Shown: positions 36,390 to 45,464, counted from the first letter of the stretch. The stretch: 64,000 bases of DNA from Rhizobium johnstonii 3841 (GCF_000009265.1 NC_008384.1:310001-374000), one strand, 5' to 3'. A program made the numbers and translations. Notes: generated from the sequence alone by a model not told the origin.

Positions 36390-36415
36390 AAGGGCGTCGA
36401 GACGACGCCCTTTTT
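36390..36415. terminator. rho-independent terminator stem-loop
   Basis: AAGGGCGTC (36390-36398), 5-nt loop, GACGCCCTT (36404-36412), then T residues on the plus strand and a CCTTTTG run on the minus strand. It is 30 nt beyond the DUF2934 stop, so it probably ends that minus-strand gene; the better T-tract on the plus strand allows a small plus-strand RNA in 36250-36390. Confidence 0.65.
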
Positions 36416-36441
36416 AATCGAGATGCTCACTATTCTAGCGT

Positions 36442-36696
36442 TCAGGACGCGGTTTTGCGGCTCGCGGTGCGCTTTGGCGCCGGCGTGACCACGCCATTCG
36501 TCTTGGCACCGGTCGCAGTGCGCTTCGCCTTGGGCTTGACCTCTTTGCCCTTGGAAGACGCAGCCGAGCCCTCGAGCGCTTCGCGCTCGTATCGTGCCTG
36601 TTCCCAATGGATGGACTCTCGCCCTGTCGGATAACCCTCTTCTTCCCAGAGGGTGTATGCACGTTTTTTGATCCACTCTTCCCGAGTTTCTGCCAT
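36442..36696 (-). CDS. DUF2934 protein
   Basis: 84 residues from ATG 36696. The DUF2934 core is at the N-terminus (I-K-K-R-A-Y-T-L-W-E-E-E-G-Y-P and H-W-E-Q-A), followed by a lysine/alanine-rich tail. Members are short cytoplasmic proteins of unknown function, frequent in rhizobia. The longer open frame upstream is excluded because a consensus stress promoter lies inside it. Confidence 0.82.
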   Translation of the reverse strand: MAETREEWIKKRAYTLWEEEGYPTGRESIHWEQARYEREALEGSAASSKGKEVKPKAKRTATGAKTNGVVTPAPKRTASRKTAS

Positions 36697-36729
36697 CGCT
36701 GATCTCCAGTCACATGATGCCGTCGTTCG

Positions 36730-36754
36730 AACGCGATACTGCTTAGATGGTTCC
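36730..36754 (-). promoter_or_regulatory. EcfG-type promoter of the DUF2934 gene
   Basis: Minus strand GGAAC (36754-36750), 16 nt, CGTT (36733-36730), an exact consensus match 33 nt before the DUF2934 ATG. Confidence 0.7.
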
Positions 36755-36838
36755 AGAGGAGGGGAGCTCTTACAAGCGAAATCGCGCCGCAACCGGAAAT
36801 ATTTCGCATCGCAGCATATTAGGGTTGAAAATCGGCAC

Positions 36839-37480
36839 TCATGCGGGCCGAAACGCCGCCGCCTTGTGCAGATCTGACACGAACTCCCGGCGCTGCCGGT
36901 GCTGTTCTTGCTCGTCGCGGATGCGTAAGAGATAGGAGGGGTGGATCGTGACCAGGACAGGCGGACGGTTTGTCGGATGCAGAATGTGCCCGCGTTCCGG
37001 CGTCAGCTTGGCGTTAGGCCCGAGCAGCGCATAAAGCGCGCTTGCGCCGAGCGCCACGACGAGCTTCGGCTGCAGGATGTTAAGCTCTGCGCCGAGCCAC
37101 CAGGCGCAACGCCTGATCTCGCCGGCATTCGGTTTTGCATGCAGCCGCCGTTTGCCGCGCGGCGTGAACTTGAAGTGCTTGACGGCATTGGTGACATAAC
37201 AGCGCTGACGATCGAGACCGGCTTCTTCGAGGCAGCGATCGAGCAGGCGGCCAGCGGGACCGACAAAAGGCCTGCCGGTCAGATCCTCCTGATCGCCCGG
37301 CTGCTCGCCGACAAGGACGATCTCGGATTTCACAAGGCCTTCGCCGAAGACGACTTGCGTGGCATTCCTGAAGAGATCACAACGAGTGCAGCCTTCGGCC
37401 TGATGCCGGAGTTCGGCAATGCTGTCGGCATCCGCGACTTCGAACGCCAGAGCCGGACCGACGTTTGCGGCGATTTTCAT
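36839..37480 (-). CDS. UdgX-type uracil-DNA binding protein/glycosylase
   Basis: 213 residues, family 4-related uracil-DNA glycosylase. Cys residues for the 4Fe-4S cluster (C-T-R-C near the start and two more further on), motif G-E-Q-P-G-D-Q, and the loop K-R-R-L-H that distinguishes UdgX, with H114 as the expected covalent nucleophile toward the excised-uracil site (the canonical loop is K-R-R-I-H). The C-terminal H-P-S-Y-L-L motif is present. UdgX binds uracil-containing DNA very tightly. It is convergent with nothing and divergent from cardiolipin synthase. Confidence 0.85.
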   Translation of the reverse strand: MKIAANVGPALAFEVADADSIAELRHQAEGCTRCDLFRNATQVVFGEGLVKSEIVLVGEQPGDQEDLTGRPFVGPAGRLLDRCLEEAGLDRQRCYVTNAVKHFKFTPRGKRRLHAKPNAGEIRRCAWWLGAELNILQPKLVVALGASALYALLGPNAKLTPERGHILHPTNRPPVLVTIHPSYLLRIRDEQEQHRQRREFVSDLHKAAAFRPA

Positions 37481-37645
37481 GATGCCATCCTCAGTCTCCT
37501 CGGGATCAATCGATCCGTGCAGGGATTGTTCCCTGCCGAAACGGCCGGTCCCGGGCCGGCAAAATGATCACGGCGAGAAAATTCGCGTCATGGGAGAGCG
37601 ACGGCGCGATTGAACGCCGCCGTTTCGCGGCTATATTCGCCAGCG

Positions 37646-39109
37646 ATGTTCTATCTCCTGTCGACCTACTGGCCGCATATCCTCTTTGTCGTCTCGGTCG
37701 CCATGGGGGCCGCGGCGGCGATCCATGCCGCCATGACCAAGGAGGAGGTGCGTGCCGCGATCGGCTGGGTCGGCGTCATCATCCTGTCTCCGATCATCGG
37801 CGCGGTGCTCTATGCGATTGCCGGCATCAACCGCATCCGCCGCAAATCGTTGAGCGTGCGCCGCGACGCGCTGCTGCTTGCGGCCGAATTCGACGAGTTG
37901 GAGACCTTCGACGCCGAGGCAGAGACGGTGATCAGCCAGTTCGGCCGCCGCTTTGCGGCGCTGCAGACGCTCGGCGACCGGGTGACGCGCAATCCGCTGA
38001 CCTCAGGCAATACGATCGACATGCTGGAAACCGGCGACGAGGCCTATGCGGCGATGAAATCAAGCATCGACGAGGCGGCGCGCAGCATCCTGCTCGAAAC
38101 CTATATCTTCGACCGCGATGCTGTCGGCCTTCGCATCGCCGACGCGCTGATTGCGGCGGCCAGGCGCGGTGTGGAAGTCCGGGTGCTGATCGACGCGGTC
38201 GGAGCGCGTTATTCGGTGCCGAGCATTCTCGGCCATCTGAGGGAAGGTGGCGTCACCGTTGCCGTCTTCAACGGCAACGTCATCATGGGGCTGCGGCTGC
38301 CCTATGCCAATCTGCGCACCCACCGCAAGATCCTCATCGTCGACGGGAAAATTGCGCTCACGGGCGGAATGAACATCAGGGCGGGCTTCAGCGAGGAGGC
38401 GACGGGCGAGAGCTTTGCTCACGACACGCATTTCACCGTCACCGGCCCTGTCGTCGCCGACCTCTTCGATCTCGCCGCCGAAGACTGGCGCTTCTCCACG
38501 CAGGAATTGTTGAACGACGAGCCCTGGCGCATCGAACCGCCGCAGCGCAGCCCCGGCGATCCCATCCTGATGCGCGTCGTCGCCTCCGGCCCGGACCGCA
38601 GCGTCGAGACCAACCACAAGATGCTGATGGGCGCCTTTTCCGTGGCGCGCCAATCGATCCGCATCATGTCGCCCTATTTCCTGCCGGACCGTGAACTCAT
38701 CAGTGCCCTGGTAACGGCGGCGCGGCGCGGCGTCGAGGTCGATATCGTCGTGCCTGCTGTCAACAACCTCGTGCTGGTCGACCGGGCGATGACGGCGCAA
38801 TTCGATCAGATTCTCAAGAACTACTGCCGCATCTGGCGCTCCACCGGCAGCTTTAGCCATTCGAAGCTGCTGACGATCGACGGCACCTGGGCCTATGTCG
38901 GCTCTTCCAATCTCGACCCGCGCTCACTGCGGCTGAATTTCGAGGTCGATCTCGAAGTGCTGAACGAGGGTTTCGCCGCCGAGATCGACGAGCATATCGA
39001 GGAAACCCTGAAAACGGCAACGCCTGTGACGCTTGAAGGGCTGCAGGCGCGACCCTTCGCGGTGCGGCTGCTCGAGAAGGTGCTATGGCTGGGGTCGCCT
39101 TATCTCTGA
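37646..39109 (+). CDS. cls: cardiolipin synthase (phospholipase D family)
   Basis: 487 residues from ATG 37646 (the frame also opens at a TTG 36 nt earlier). Two N-terminal membrane helices (about 5-25 and 35-55), then two PLD catalytic motifs: H-R-K-I-L-I-V-D-G-K and S-H-S-K-L-L-T-I-D-G. It condenses two phosphatidylglycerols into cardiolipin at the inner membrane. The EEP-family gene follows on the same strand, a common pairing that suggests lipid-related cooperation. Confidence 0.9.
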   Translation: MFYLLSTYWPHILFVVSVAMGAAAAIHAAMTKEEVRAAIGWVGVIILSPIIGAVLYAIAGINRIRRKSLSVRRDALLLAAEFDELETFDAEAETVISQFGRRFAALQTLGDRVTRNPLTSGNTIDMLETGDEAYAAMKSSIDEAARSILLETYIFDRDAVGLRIADALIAAARRGVEVRVLIDAVGARYSVPSILGHLREGGVTVAVFNGNVIMGLRLPYANLRTHRKILIVDGKIALTGGMNIRAGFSEEATGESFAHDTHFTVTGPVVADLFDLAAEDWRFSTQELLNDEPWRIEPPQRSPGDPILMRVVASGPDRSVETNHKMLMGAFSVARQSIRIMSPYFLPDRELISALVTAARRGVEVDIVVPAVNNLVLVDRAMTAQFDQILKNYCRIWRSTGSFSHSKLLTIDGTWAYVGSSNLDPRSLRLNFEVDLEVLNEGFAAEIDEHIEETLKTATPVTLEGLQARPFAVRLLEKVLWLGSPYL

Positions 39110-39190
39110 AGGATTTTTTGTGATCGGACGTGGCAAGTCCGGCTTGCCTGCCTATACTGCTGAGACAAGCCTTTTCGATCAACGGAACAA

Positions 39191-40018
39191 GTGCGCCTGC
39201 CGATGCACGCCAGAAAAGACAGCCTTCCCGCCAGCATTCTAGCCTCGATCAGGAGCAGGAAAAAGCGGCTCGACGCAGCCTATACGGAGGCAAGGCCGCG
39301 CAGTGCCGGAACGCTGATCGCGTCCTACAACGTGCACAAGTGCATCGGCACCGACCGCCGCTTCGATCCGGAGCGCACCAGCCGGGTGATCCATGAAATC
39401 GGCGCCGACGTGATCGCGCTGCAGGAGGCCGATACGCGCTTCGGCGAGCGCACCGGCATTCTCGATCTCGGGCGGCTGGAGCGGGAGACGGGACTGATCG
39501 CGGTACCGGTTGCCGGCATGGCGAAGGCGCATGGCTGGCACGGCAATGTCGTGCTCTTCAAGAAGGGGCTGGTGCATGACGTGCATCAGGTCAAGCTGCC
39601 GGGGCTGGAGCCGCGCGGCGCGCTCGTTGCCGAGATCGAACTCGAGAAGGGCGGCGTGCTGCGCATCATCGCCGCGCATTTCGGGCTGCTGCGCCATAGC
39701 AGAGCCCAGCAGGCCCGCATGCTGGTCGAACTGATCAACGACAGGCACGAGATGCCGACCATCCTGCTCGGCGACCTCAACGAATGGCGGCTCGGCGACC
39801 GGTCTTCGCTCAACACCTTCCAATCCGCCTTCGGACCGCTGCCGCCCGCCGTCCCGAGTTTCCCCGCCGGCCTGCCGCTTCTGGCGCTGGACCGGATTAT
39901 CGCCAACCGCAAGGGGATTATCTCGGAGGTGGAAGCACATGATACGCCGCTCGCACGGATCGCCTCCGACCACCTGCCGATCAAGGCGCTGATCGATCTG
40001 GAACCGGTGGGCGGTTAG
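39191..40018 (+). CDS. endonuclease/exonuclease/phosphatase (EEP) family protein
   Basis: 275 residues from a GTG, or 271 from the ATG at 39203; neither has a clear ribosome site. EEP motifs: S-Y-N-V-H-K-C, L-Q-E-A-D, G-D-L-N-E-W-R and S-D-H-L-P-I, the Mg-dependent phosphoesterase set. No signal peptide. It lies 81 nt after cls, as in many Proteobacteria, so a phospholipid or phosphoinositide-like substrate is possible, though DNA cannot be excluded. Confidence 0.82.
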   Translation: MRLPMHARKDSLPASILASIRSRKKRLDAAYTEARPRSAGTLIASYNVHKCIGTDRRFDPERTSRVIHEIGADVIALQEADTRFGERTGILDLGRLERETGLIAVPVAGMAKAHGWHGNVVLFKKGLVHDVHQVKLPGLEPRGALVAEIELEKGGVLRIIAAHFGLLRHSRAQQARMLVELINDRHEMPTILLGDLNEWRLGDRSSLNTFQSAFGPLPPAVPSFPAGLPLLALDRIIANRKGIISEVEAHDTPLARIASDHLPIKALIDLEPVGG

Positions 40019-40073
40019 AAACCCTATCGACAGAGACGTGATCGAAGCGGCTCGATCGGCCGCCAAGTGCCTC

Positions 40074-40730
40074 TCACTTCGAGCGAAACAGACGCGTGAG
40101 ACGGCGAAACCGCTGAGCCCACAATTGCGGATCGATCTTTTCCGATGAGGAAGGTGCGGTCAGTCGCTCAAGACGAGGCAAGAGAAACGTAGCCCAATCG
40201 TCAAGATCGCTTTTGCTGAAATAAGGCAGCCAGACGTCGGAGGGAGCCTCCCATTGTCGTGGATTTGCTCGAGCCAGATCGCCGAGCTTGACCAATATAG
40301 TTTGGCCGCTGCCTCCGAGGACTTCGATCTCCGGGTCTGGATCGGGTCTGGGAAGGCGCGCAATGATGCTTTCTTCCAGAGCTTTGCCAATGCTTCGATC
40401 CGCCTCGTTGAGGCGACGAAGTATTCTTGTGTCTCCGGCGGGGCCGGAGCCCTCTGTCATGTTGATCGTAAATTTGGCACCCATAATGCTGTTCGAATAT
40501 TGGGAAACTTGTAGCCAACAAGCCCTTCCGTCCCGGGCAAAGCTGCACTTGCCCGAGTTCTGGGATTCCCACCCGAGCTCCCGAAATCTCGAAGCCAGCA
40601 GCAAGCGCATATGTCGGTGAAAATCTCTACTTTTCAGATAGTCTCGCATGCTTTTGTCCCAGGGATATGCATCGCGCTGGAGCATCTCATGGCATGCTCG
40701 AAGGCACAACGGACGCTTGTGTCGTAGCAA
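40074..40730 (-). CDS. hypothetical protein, DUF4304-like N-terminal part
   Basis: 218 residues. The region M-R-D-Y-L-K-S-R-D-F (from residue 28) through W-L-Q-V-S-Q-Y-S-N-S resembles DUF4304 proteins, of unknown function; the start could therefore be residue 28 instead of the upstream ATG. The C-terminal half is polar with a W-A-T-F-L-L-P-R-L segment. No membrane helix. It stands alone between EEP and the esterase. Confidence 0.55.
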   Translation of the reverse strand: MLRHKRPLCLRACHEMLQRDAYPWDKSMRDYLKSRDFHRHMRLLLASRFRELGWESQNSGKCSFARDGRACWLQVSQYSNSIMGAKFTINMTEGSGPAGDTRILRRLNEADRSIGKALEESIIARLPRPDPDPEIEVLGGSGQTILVKLGDLARANPRQWEAPSDVWLPYFSKSDLDDWATFLLPRLERLTAPSSSEKIDPQLWAQRFRRLTRLFRSK

Positions 40731-41067
40731 GCGTCTGCCAGCGCGGCATCTGAAAATTTTTTAGAACCGAAAGGGATGGCGCCTGCGGGAGCTGGAAGCT
40801 ACTCGGTGAGCCCTTTTTGAGCGCCGGCATCGCAGCGTCCATCTCACCGCCGCCGGGGGGCAGGCTGCTCGCATCCTGACTTTATCTTTCGACCGGATCG
40901 ACGAGTGCCTGGAGGAGATCCGCGGCCGGTCCTGCGTTGGATCAGGCCGCGGATCGGGGGCTGAAGGCGGATGATATTGGCAAAGATTAGGCGCATTTGT
41001 CGCGTGGCAGGCGGCGCCGGCCGGTCGATGCCAGCCGGCGCCGTATGTTCAATCTCTGCAATTGGCG
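40731..41067. other. 337-nt intergenic region
   Basis: Nothing recognised: no convincing ORF, repeat or promoter. A GAGCCCTTTTTGAGC hairpin-like stretch near 40808 could be a weak terminator. Confidence 0.3.
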
Positions 41068-42693
41068 CTAGAGAGCGCCTGCTGCCTGCAGCAGCTTGCG
41101 ATCGAGATCGACCGCCACGCGGGGCTGCTTGTCGAGAACCATGGTCGCCGGCTTGTCGGTTGTGTAGCCCGGCCAGTCGGGCAAGCCGTCGGCGCTCGGC
41201 TTGCCGTTGCGCGCGAAGTTGACCCAGGCCTGGCTGACCTTCCTGGAAAGCGCGAGCGCGTCGCTGCCACCGCCGGTCGACGTCTTGACCAGGGCGGCGT
41301 TCGCAAACACGTAGGGCAATTCCGCACAATGCCAGGCCATGGCAATCCCATCCAGGACCGGTGACTCGTAGGCGAACATGTAGGAGTAGACCGGAGCCCC
41401 GTTCTGCTTCGCCTTCAGGTCGAGATCACGGATGGCTCCCGGCCGGAAGCGTAGATCCAGGAAATAGGCGTCGGCGATCTTTTTCTCTGGGTAGGCAGCC
41501 ATGAATGCCTTGCCGACCGCGTCGGATTTGTCGGCGAAGCGCTCCTTCAGTTTGGCCTGAGACTTGTCTTCGTCCCAGTTGTTCTTGTTGTCGGCAAGAA
41601 GCTCGCCCGCCTTGTGGCCGATCACCGTCTCGAACTCGTTGAGGGTGTTTCCGACCATCAGCGGAATGTCCTTGGCCTGATCGACCCACTCTGTCCCGAC
41701 CGGGTTCGCCGGAATGTAGTCGCCGTCCTGAACGGGTGCATAGCGGGCGTCCTTCGCGCCTTGGGCGGTCGCGTCCTTGATGGCCTTGTCGGCTGCGGCA
41801 AGGAGATCGTAATAGTCCGCGTCGGCAAGCTTGTCGATTTCGCCGACCTTGAGACCGAGATTGGCGAGCGTCAGTTCGGCCACCTTTCGCGAGGACGCCT
41901 GATCGATGACGGAATCGGTCCGGGAGCCGCTCTGGACGATGGCCTTCTGGAAGAGGCCCTTCGCTGAAGGCGTCCCCATCAGGGCGCGCACCTTGTAGCC
42001 ACCGCCGGATTGGCCGAAAATCGTCACGTTGCCGGGATCGCCGCCAAAGGCTTCAGCATTGTCGTGGACCCATTTCAGCGCGGCGACGAGATCTGTGACG
42101 CTGGCATTGCCCGACCGTTTGTATTTCTCTCCGTAGGCGGAAAGATCGAGGAAGCCGAGCACGTTGAGCCGGTGGTTGAGGGTGACGACGACGACATCGC
42201 CGTCCTTGCTCAGATTGCGGCCGTCATAGGAGGTCAGCTCGATGCCGGAGCCATTGGTGAAGCCGCCCCCATGGATCCAAACCATGACCGGCCGTTTCTT
42301 TCCGTCCTTGATCGCCGGCGTCCAGATGTTCAGGAACTGGCACGCTTCGCTCATCGGCAGATAGCGGTGCGGATTGAAGAGTTCGTCGCCGGCCACTTCC
42401 TTCATGCGGGGGATGAAGCAGTTCTCGCCATAGGTGACTGCGGGACGGATGCCTTTCCAGGGCGCGACCTCTTCCGCCGGCATGAAGCGGTCGGCATGAG
42501 CATAGGGGACGCCAAGATAGCTGTAGATGCCATCGTCGAGTGCGCCGACGAGACTGCCCTTCTTGGTTTCGACCACCGTCTTGCTCTGCGAAGCAACAAA
42601 CTCTTCGGCGAGAGCGGGTGCGCCGGCAATGGAAATTGTCACCGCCGACAGCGCAGATATCAAAGCGCAATAATATAGAAACGTCCTTTTCAT
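41068..42693 (-). CDS. exported type B carboxylesterase
   Basis: 541 residues from the ATG at 42693, which has AGAGGA 8 nt upstream; a longer start adds 12 non-signal residues. Signal peptide 1-28 (A-L-A-E-E end). Alpha/beta hydrolase of the carboxylesterase-B family: oxyanion H-G-G-G-F, nucleophile S229 in G-Q-S-G-G-G (the family norm is G-E-S-A-G-G), glutamate region N-E-F-E-T and histidine in A-W-H-C-A-E-L. Substrate unknown; a periplasmic ester. The altered nucleophile elbow keeps the Gly-x-Ser-x-Gly pattern, so activity is expected. Confidence 0.88.
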   Translation of the reverse strand: MKRTFLYYCALISALSAVTISIAGAPALAEEFVASQSKTVVETKKGSLVGALDDGIYSYLGVPYAHADRFMPAEEVAPWKGIRPAVTYGENCFIPRMKEVAGDELFNPHRYLPMSEACQFLNIWTPAIKDGKKRPVMVWIHGGGFTNGSGIELTSYDGRNLSKDGDVVVVTLNHRLNVLGFLDLSAYGEKYKRSGNASVTDLVAALKWVHDNAEAFGGDPGNVTIFGQSGGGYKVRALMGTPSAKGLFQKAIVQSGSRTDSVIDQASSRKVAELTLANLGLKVGEIDKLADADYYDLLAAADKAIKDATAQGAKDARYAPVQDGDYIPANPVGTEWVDQAKDIPLMVGNTLNEFETVIGHKAGELLADNKNNWDEDKSQAKLKERFADKSDAVGKAFMAAYPEKKIADAYFLDLRFRPGAIRDLDLKAKQNGAPVYSYMFAYESPVLDGIAMAWHCAELPYVFANAALVKTSTGGGSDALALSRKVSQAWVNFARNGKPSADGLPDWPGYTTDKPATMVLDKQPRVAVDLDRKLLQAAGAL

Positions 42694-42932
42694 CAACTTA
42701 TCCTCTTGTCGTTGATTTCGAGTTTTCAAAGCCCGACGGCCGCCATCCCCGACCGTCGGTGACTAACTAGGTCGGTGCCGCCGATTGTCAGGCCACAGTC
42801 AGATGGTTTGCTGGAAAGAGGATCACGCCGGAGGGTTGGACGGGTCTTCTTGCTTCTTGAGTACGTCCGACGGAACACTACGCGGCCCCCGAGTGGTGTC
42901 GTTGGCCAACACTACCCGCACGGGTGATTAAA

Positions 42933-42958
42933 CGGCGAGATACATGGAAATCTCGCCG
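42933..42958 (-). terminator. rho-independent terminator downstream of the 92-residue gene
   Basis: CGGCGAGAT (42933-42941) pairs with ATCTCGCCG (42950-42958) across an 8-nt loop; on the minus strand a short T run (TTTAAT) follows. It lies 37 nt beyond the stop at 42995. Confidence 0.65.
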
Positions 42959-42994
42959 CTTGCCCGGACTGCGCTAGCTAGCGTCCGCCACTTG

Positions 42995-43273
42995 TCAGAA
43001 AGATGACGAAGGGACCACGCCGATCGTTGGGACGGGTGGTTCGTGCTCCGGCACCTTGTTTCCTTGCTCGCCGCCCGCGCTCAGTGCCTCGCGCACTTCT
43101 TCCTCTTCCCAGCCCGCCTCGACGGCGGAAGCCACGAGCGTTTCGATTTTCTCGGTTTCCGAGTTGTGCGAAGTCTCATCGAGGCGGCGTCTGGCGGTCT
43201 CGAGACACTGACGGAGGTTCGAAGCGCGGCTGGCGTCGTTACGGTCGTAGCTTGGCGATGCGACGTAGGTCAT
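42995..43273 (-). CDS. 92-residue acidic hypothetical protein
   Basis: Start ATG 43273 with GGGAGC upstream; a longer frame exists but an EcfG-like promoter lies within it. A polar helical protein (N-L-R-Q-C-L-E-T-A-R-R-R-L-D-E-T and A-G-W-E-E-E-E-V-R-E-A-L) with a proline-rich tail. The A-G-W-E-E-x-E-V helix resembles the small rhizobial stress proteins, but no named family is certain. Confidence 0.6.
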   Translation of the reverse strand: MTYVASPSYDRNDASRASNLRQCLETARRRLDETSHNSETEKIETLVASAVEAGWEEEEVREALSAGGEQGNKVPEHEPPVPTIGVVPSSSF

Positions 43274-43299
43274 TTGAAAGCTCCCTGCTGATCGACAGG

Positions 43300-43324
43300 A
43301 ACACCTGAAGAGAGAGCCGGTTCC
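43300..43324 (-). promoter_or_regulatory. candidate EcfG-type promoter of the 92-residue gene
   Basis: Minus strand GGAAC (43324-43320), 16 nt, TGTT (43303-43300), 26 nt before the start codon at 43273. One mismatch in the -10. Confidence 0.45.
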
Positions 43325-43926
43325 ACAGCGTGTCTGCGGTAAGCCACCGGGTGCCGCCTCGGGGACTGACGGCATCTCCTGGCGCTGGTTCGCCTGCATC
43401 CGGATATCAAAGAGACTTCGATCGCGGCGCCCTGCGGTAGACCAGCCACATCGCGTGTCGAGGTCTCTCGTGACCGATCAAAGGGACATCGGATCATGTG
43501 CTTTGAGACCATTCGGAGGTGCAAAGGGAATTGTGGAGCGGCGGACCAACCTGCTGATCCGGCGCGCTGACAATGTCCCCAACCTCTCTGTAACTGGTTG
43601 ATTTCATTCATTTTGACTCCGTCTTTTGCACCAAAAACACGGTTGTGGCACCTGGATCGATGGCCCGCTTCTCGAGGCTAGGTGACAACGAGGCAAAGAA
43701 AAACCCGCCGGTGAGGGCGGGTTCAGCGGTGCTCGCGAGAGCTTGTTTCAGGGAACTAGGTCGTGCCGATGGTAGAAGAGCGGTCGACCACTCTGGTTAT
43801 GATGCCGCCTCGGGAAGGACGTCACTGACTGGCGCTTGTCCGTCTGCATCCGCTTTGCCCTAAGCGTCTATCAAGCGTCATGCCGGCTGAGTGCCGGTGG
43901 CTACGCCACGGCAGTCTGGTTGTCTC
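43325..43926. other. 600-nt region without a gene; carries repeat copy A
   Basis: No convincing coding sequence. 43517-43611 holds a segment (GTGCAAAGGGAATTGTGGAG ... CTGTAACTGGTTGATTTCAT) that is repeated in diverged form at 61366-61479. A strong minus-strand terminator follows at 43696-43723. The rest shows nothing I recognise. Confidence 0.4.
43696..43723 (-). terminator. orphan rho-independent terminator
   Basis: AACCCGCC (43702-43709), 6-nt loop, GGCGGGTT (43716-43723), followed on the minus strand by TTTTTC. No minus-strand gene ends just before it, so it may terminate a small RNA transcribed from 43730-43900. Confidence 0.6.
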
Positions 43927-43952
43927 GGAACTTTCGATCGCGCCAGTCTGTT
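43927..43952 (+). promoter_or_regulatory. candidate EcfG-type promoter of the 57-residue gene
   Basis: GGAAC (43927-43931), 17 nt, TGTT (43949-43952), 25 nt before the ATG at 43978. Confidence 0.5.
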
Positions 43953-43977
43953 CGTACCTTTGTATGGAGGACGGTCT

Positions 43978-44151
43978 ATGTCCAGAAAGAATAATGACCC
44001 ATCAAAGGTGGCCAATCCTAAGGAGCAGCCTGTCAATCGCCCTGAGCGTAAGGAAGCGCCACCGGAGCCTGGCGATCATAAACAACCGGCTCGAGATATA
44101 AGGGAGGCACCGGTGCCCAACCCAAACGGCGATCCCGTCGACGAACCTTAG
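43978..44151 (+). CDS. 57-residue disordered, proline- and charge-rich protein
   Basis: ATG 43978 with GGAGG 9 nt upstream, TAG at 44149. The product has almost no hydrophobic residues (N-R-P-E-R-K-E-A-P-P-E-P-G) and is probably intrinsically disordered, like hydrophilin-type stress proteins. An EcfG-like promoter directly upstream supports a stress role. No named family. Confidence 0.55.
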   Translation: MSRKNNDPSKVANPKEQPVNRPERKEAPPEPGDHKQPARDIREAPVPNPNGDPVDEP

Positions 44152-44289
44152 CAACTGCCAGACCGTCGTGAACCAACTTTTGGATTGGGTTCGTTGTTGC
44201 CTGGAACAAGGAAAATCCAACCGTCTCGCGATGACATCATCGATGTCTTTGATTTCTCGAGCGCCGGCCTTATTAGCTTTGCAATCAAA

Positions 44290-45315
44290 TTATTCCTTGG
44301 CGTCGGAATAGTTCTTATATTGCAGCGTCTGAAGCGGCGCATCCAACCTCAGGATGAGCCCGGTCGGGGCGTAATCAAGAGAGACCTCCCCGAAGGCGGA
44401 CAGACTGGAGTTGACGAGGCGTGTGCCGAACCCCTTCTTGCTCGGAGCTTCCACCGCCGGGCCTCCGACCTCCTGCCAAATGAAGTTCAGGCGCTTGTCG
44501 CCCAGCTCGTCTCCCACGGACCATTCGATTTTGACGGTCCCTGTATCTACCGACAGCGCACCATACTTGCTGGCGTTGGTGACGAGTTCGTGCAGCACGA
44601 GGGAGAAGCAAAGGGCTGCCTGTGGACCCAATTCAACTGCAGGACCGCTCGCGCGGAAACGTCCCGACGTCTCAAGTCCGAGATTAATCGCGGTAGCCTC
44701 GACAATCGTTGCCATGGTCGTACCCAACCAATCCTGCTGCAGCAAAATATCGTGTGCTTTCGAGTAAGCATTGATCCGTGCCGAGATTGACTGCTCGGCA
44801 TCCTCCATAGAGCTGGCGTTTCGGAAGGATTGGCTGGTGATCGCCTGAACGACGGCCATCGTGTTTTTCATGCGGTGCGAGAGTTCGTGCATCAGGACGC
44901 GCTGTCGCTCCTCGTTTTCTCTCTGCTCCGTGCGATCTCTCAGAATCTTTACAAAACCCTCGACTTCGCCATCATCCGACGTCAACGCCATCATCTGGCC
45001 GGACGCCCAGAACAACGATCCGTCCTTGCGAACGTGCCAGCGCTCATCATTGCCATGACCTTCGGTCAGAGCGGCAGTCATTTCCCGCTGGAGAATCCCC
45101 GCCAGCCTGTCTTCCTCGGTGAAAATCGTGGCCGCGGGCTGGCCGATGATCTCGTCTTCATCCCATCCTACGATCCGGCGGGCGCCCTCGTTCCATGTGG
45201 TTACCAGCCCATCCAGATCCATAGAGATGATCGCATACTCGATCGCACTCTGCAGGATCGCTTCGAGAAATCGCTCTCGGGAGCGGCTGGAACTGGAGAA
45301 GAGTTTCATGATCAT
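44290..45315 (-). CDS. PAS-domain HWE-family sensor histidine kinase
   Basis: 341 residues from ATG 45315 (an upstream ATG would add 31 atypical residues). One PAS domain (about 20-135, W-N-E-G-A-R-R-I-V-G-W, then I-F-T-E-E-D) and an HWE kinase core: H in E-L-S-H-R-M-K-N, H-E-L-V-T-N-A, and the W-Q-E motif that names the family. No membrane segments. It faces away from the LOV kinase across 200 nt. HWE kinases in alphaproteobacteria often feed the PhyR/EcfG pathway. Confidence 0.87.
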   Translation of the reverse strand: MIMKLFSSSSRSRERFLEAILQSAIEYAIISMDLDGLVTTWNEGARRIVGWDEDEIIGQPAATIFTEEDRLAGILQREMTAALTEGHGNDERWHVRKDGSLFWASGQMMALTSDDGEVEGFVKILRDRTEQRENEERQRVLMHELSHRMKNTMAVVQAITSQSFRNASSMEDAEQSISARINAYSKAHDILLQQDWLGTTMATIVEATAINLGLETSGRFRASGPAVELGPQAALCFSLVLHELVTNASKYGALSVDTGTVKIEWSVGDELGDKRLNFIWQEVGGPAVEAPSKKGFGTRLVNSSLSAFGEVSLDYAPTGLILRLDAPLQTLQYKNYSDAKE

Positions 45316-45464
45316 ATGGTGCGCCTGATCCTTCGGAGCTGCAAGGCTGATCGACCACATCCAGAAGCGGGGGCCATCGTGTTGGCCAAGATCGTGGGTG
45401 TGTGGCACTTCGTCCGGCAGGTGTCGGATGAGTAATCGAGTACGTCAAACAAGCGATCTTCTCG

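Noticed and set aside
37481..37645. EcfG promoter before UdgX
   Set aside because: GGAAC is followed 16 nt later by GATT, two mismatches to CGTT.
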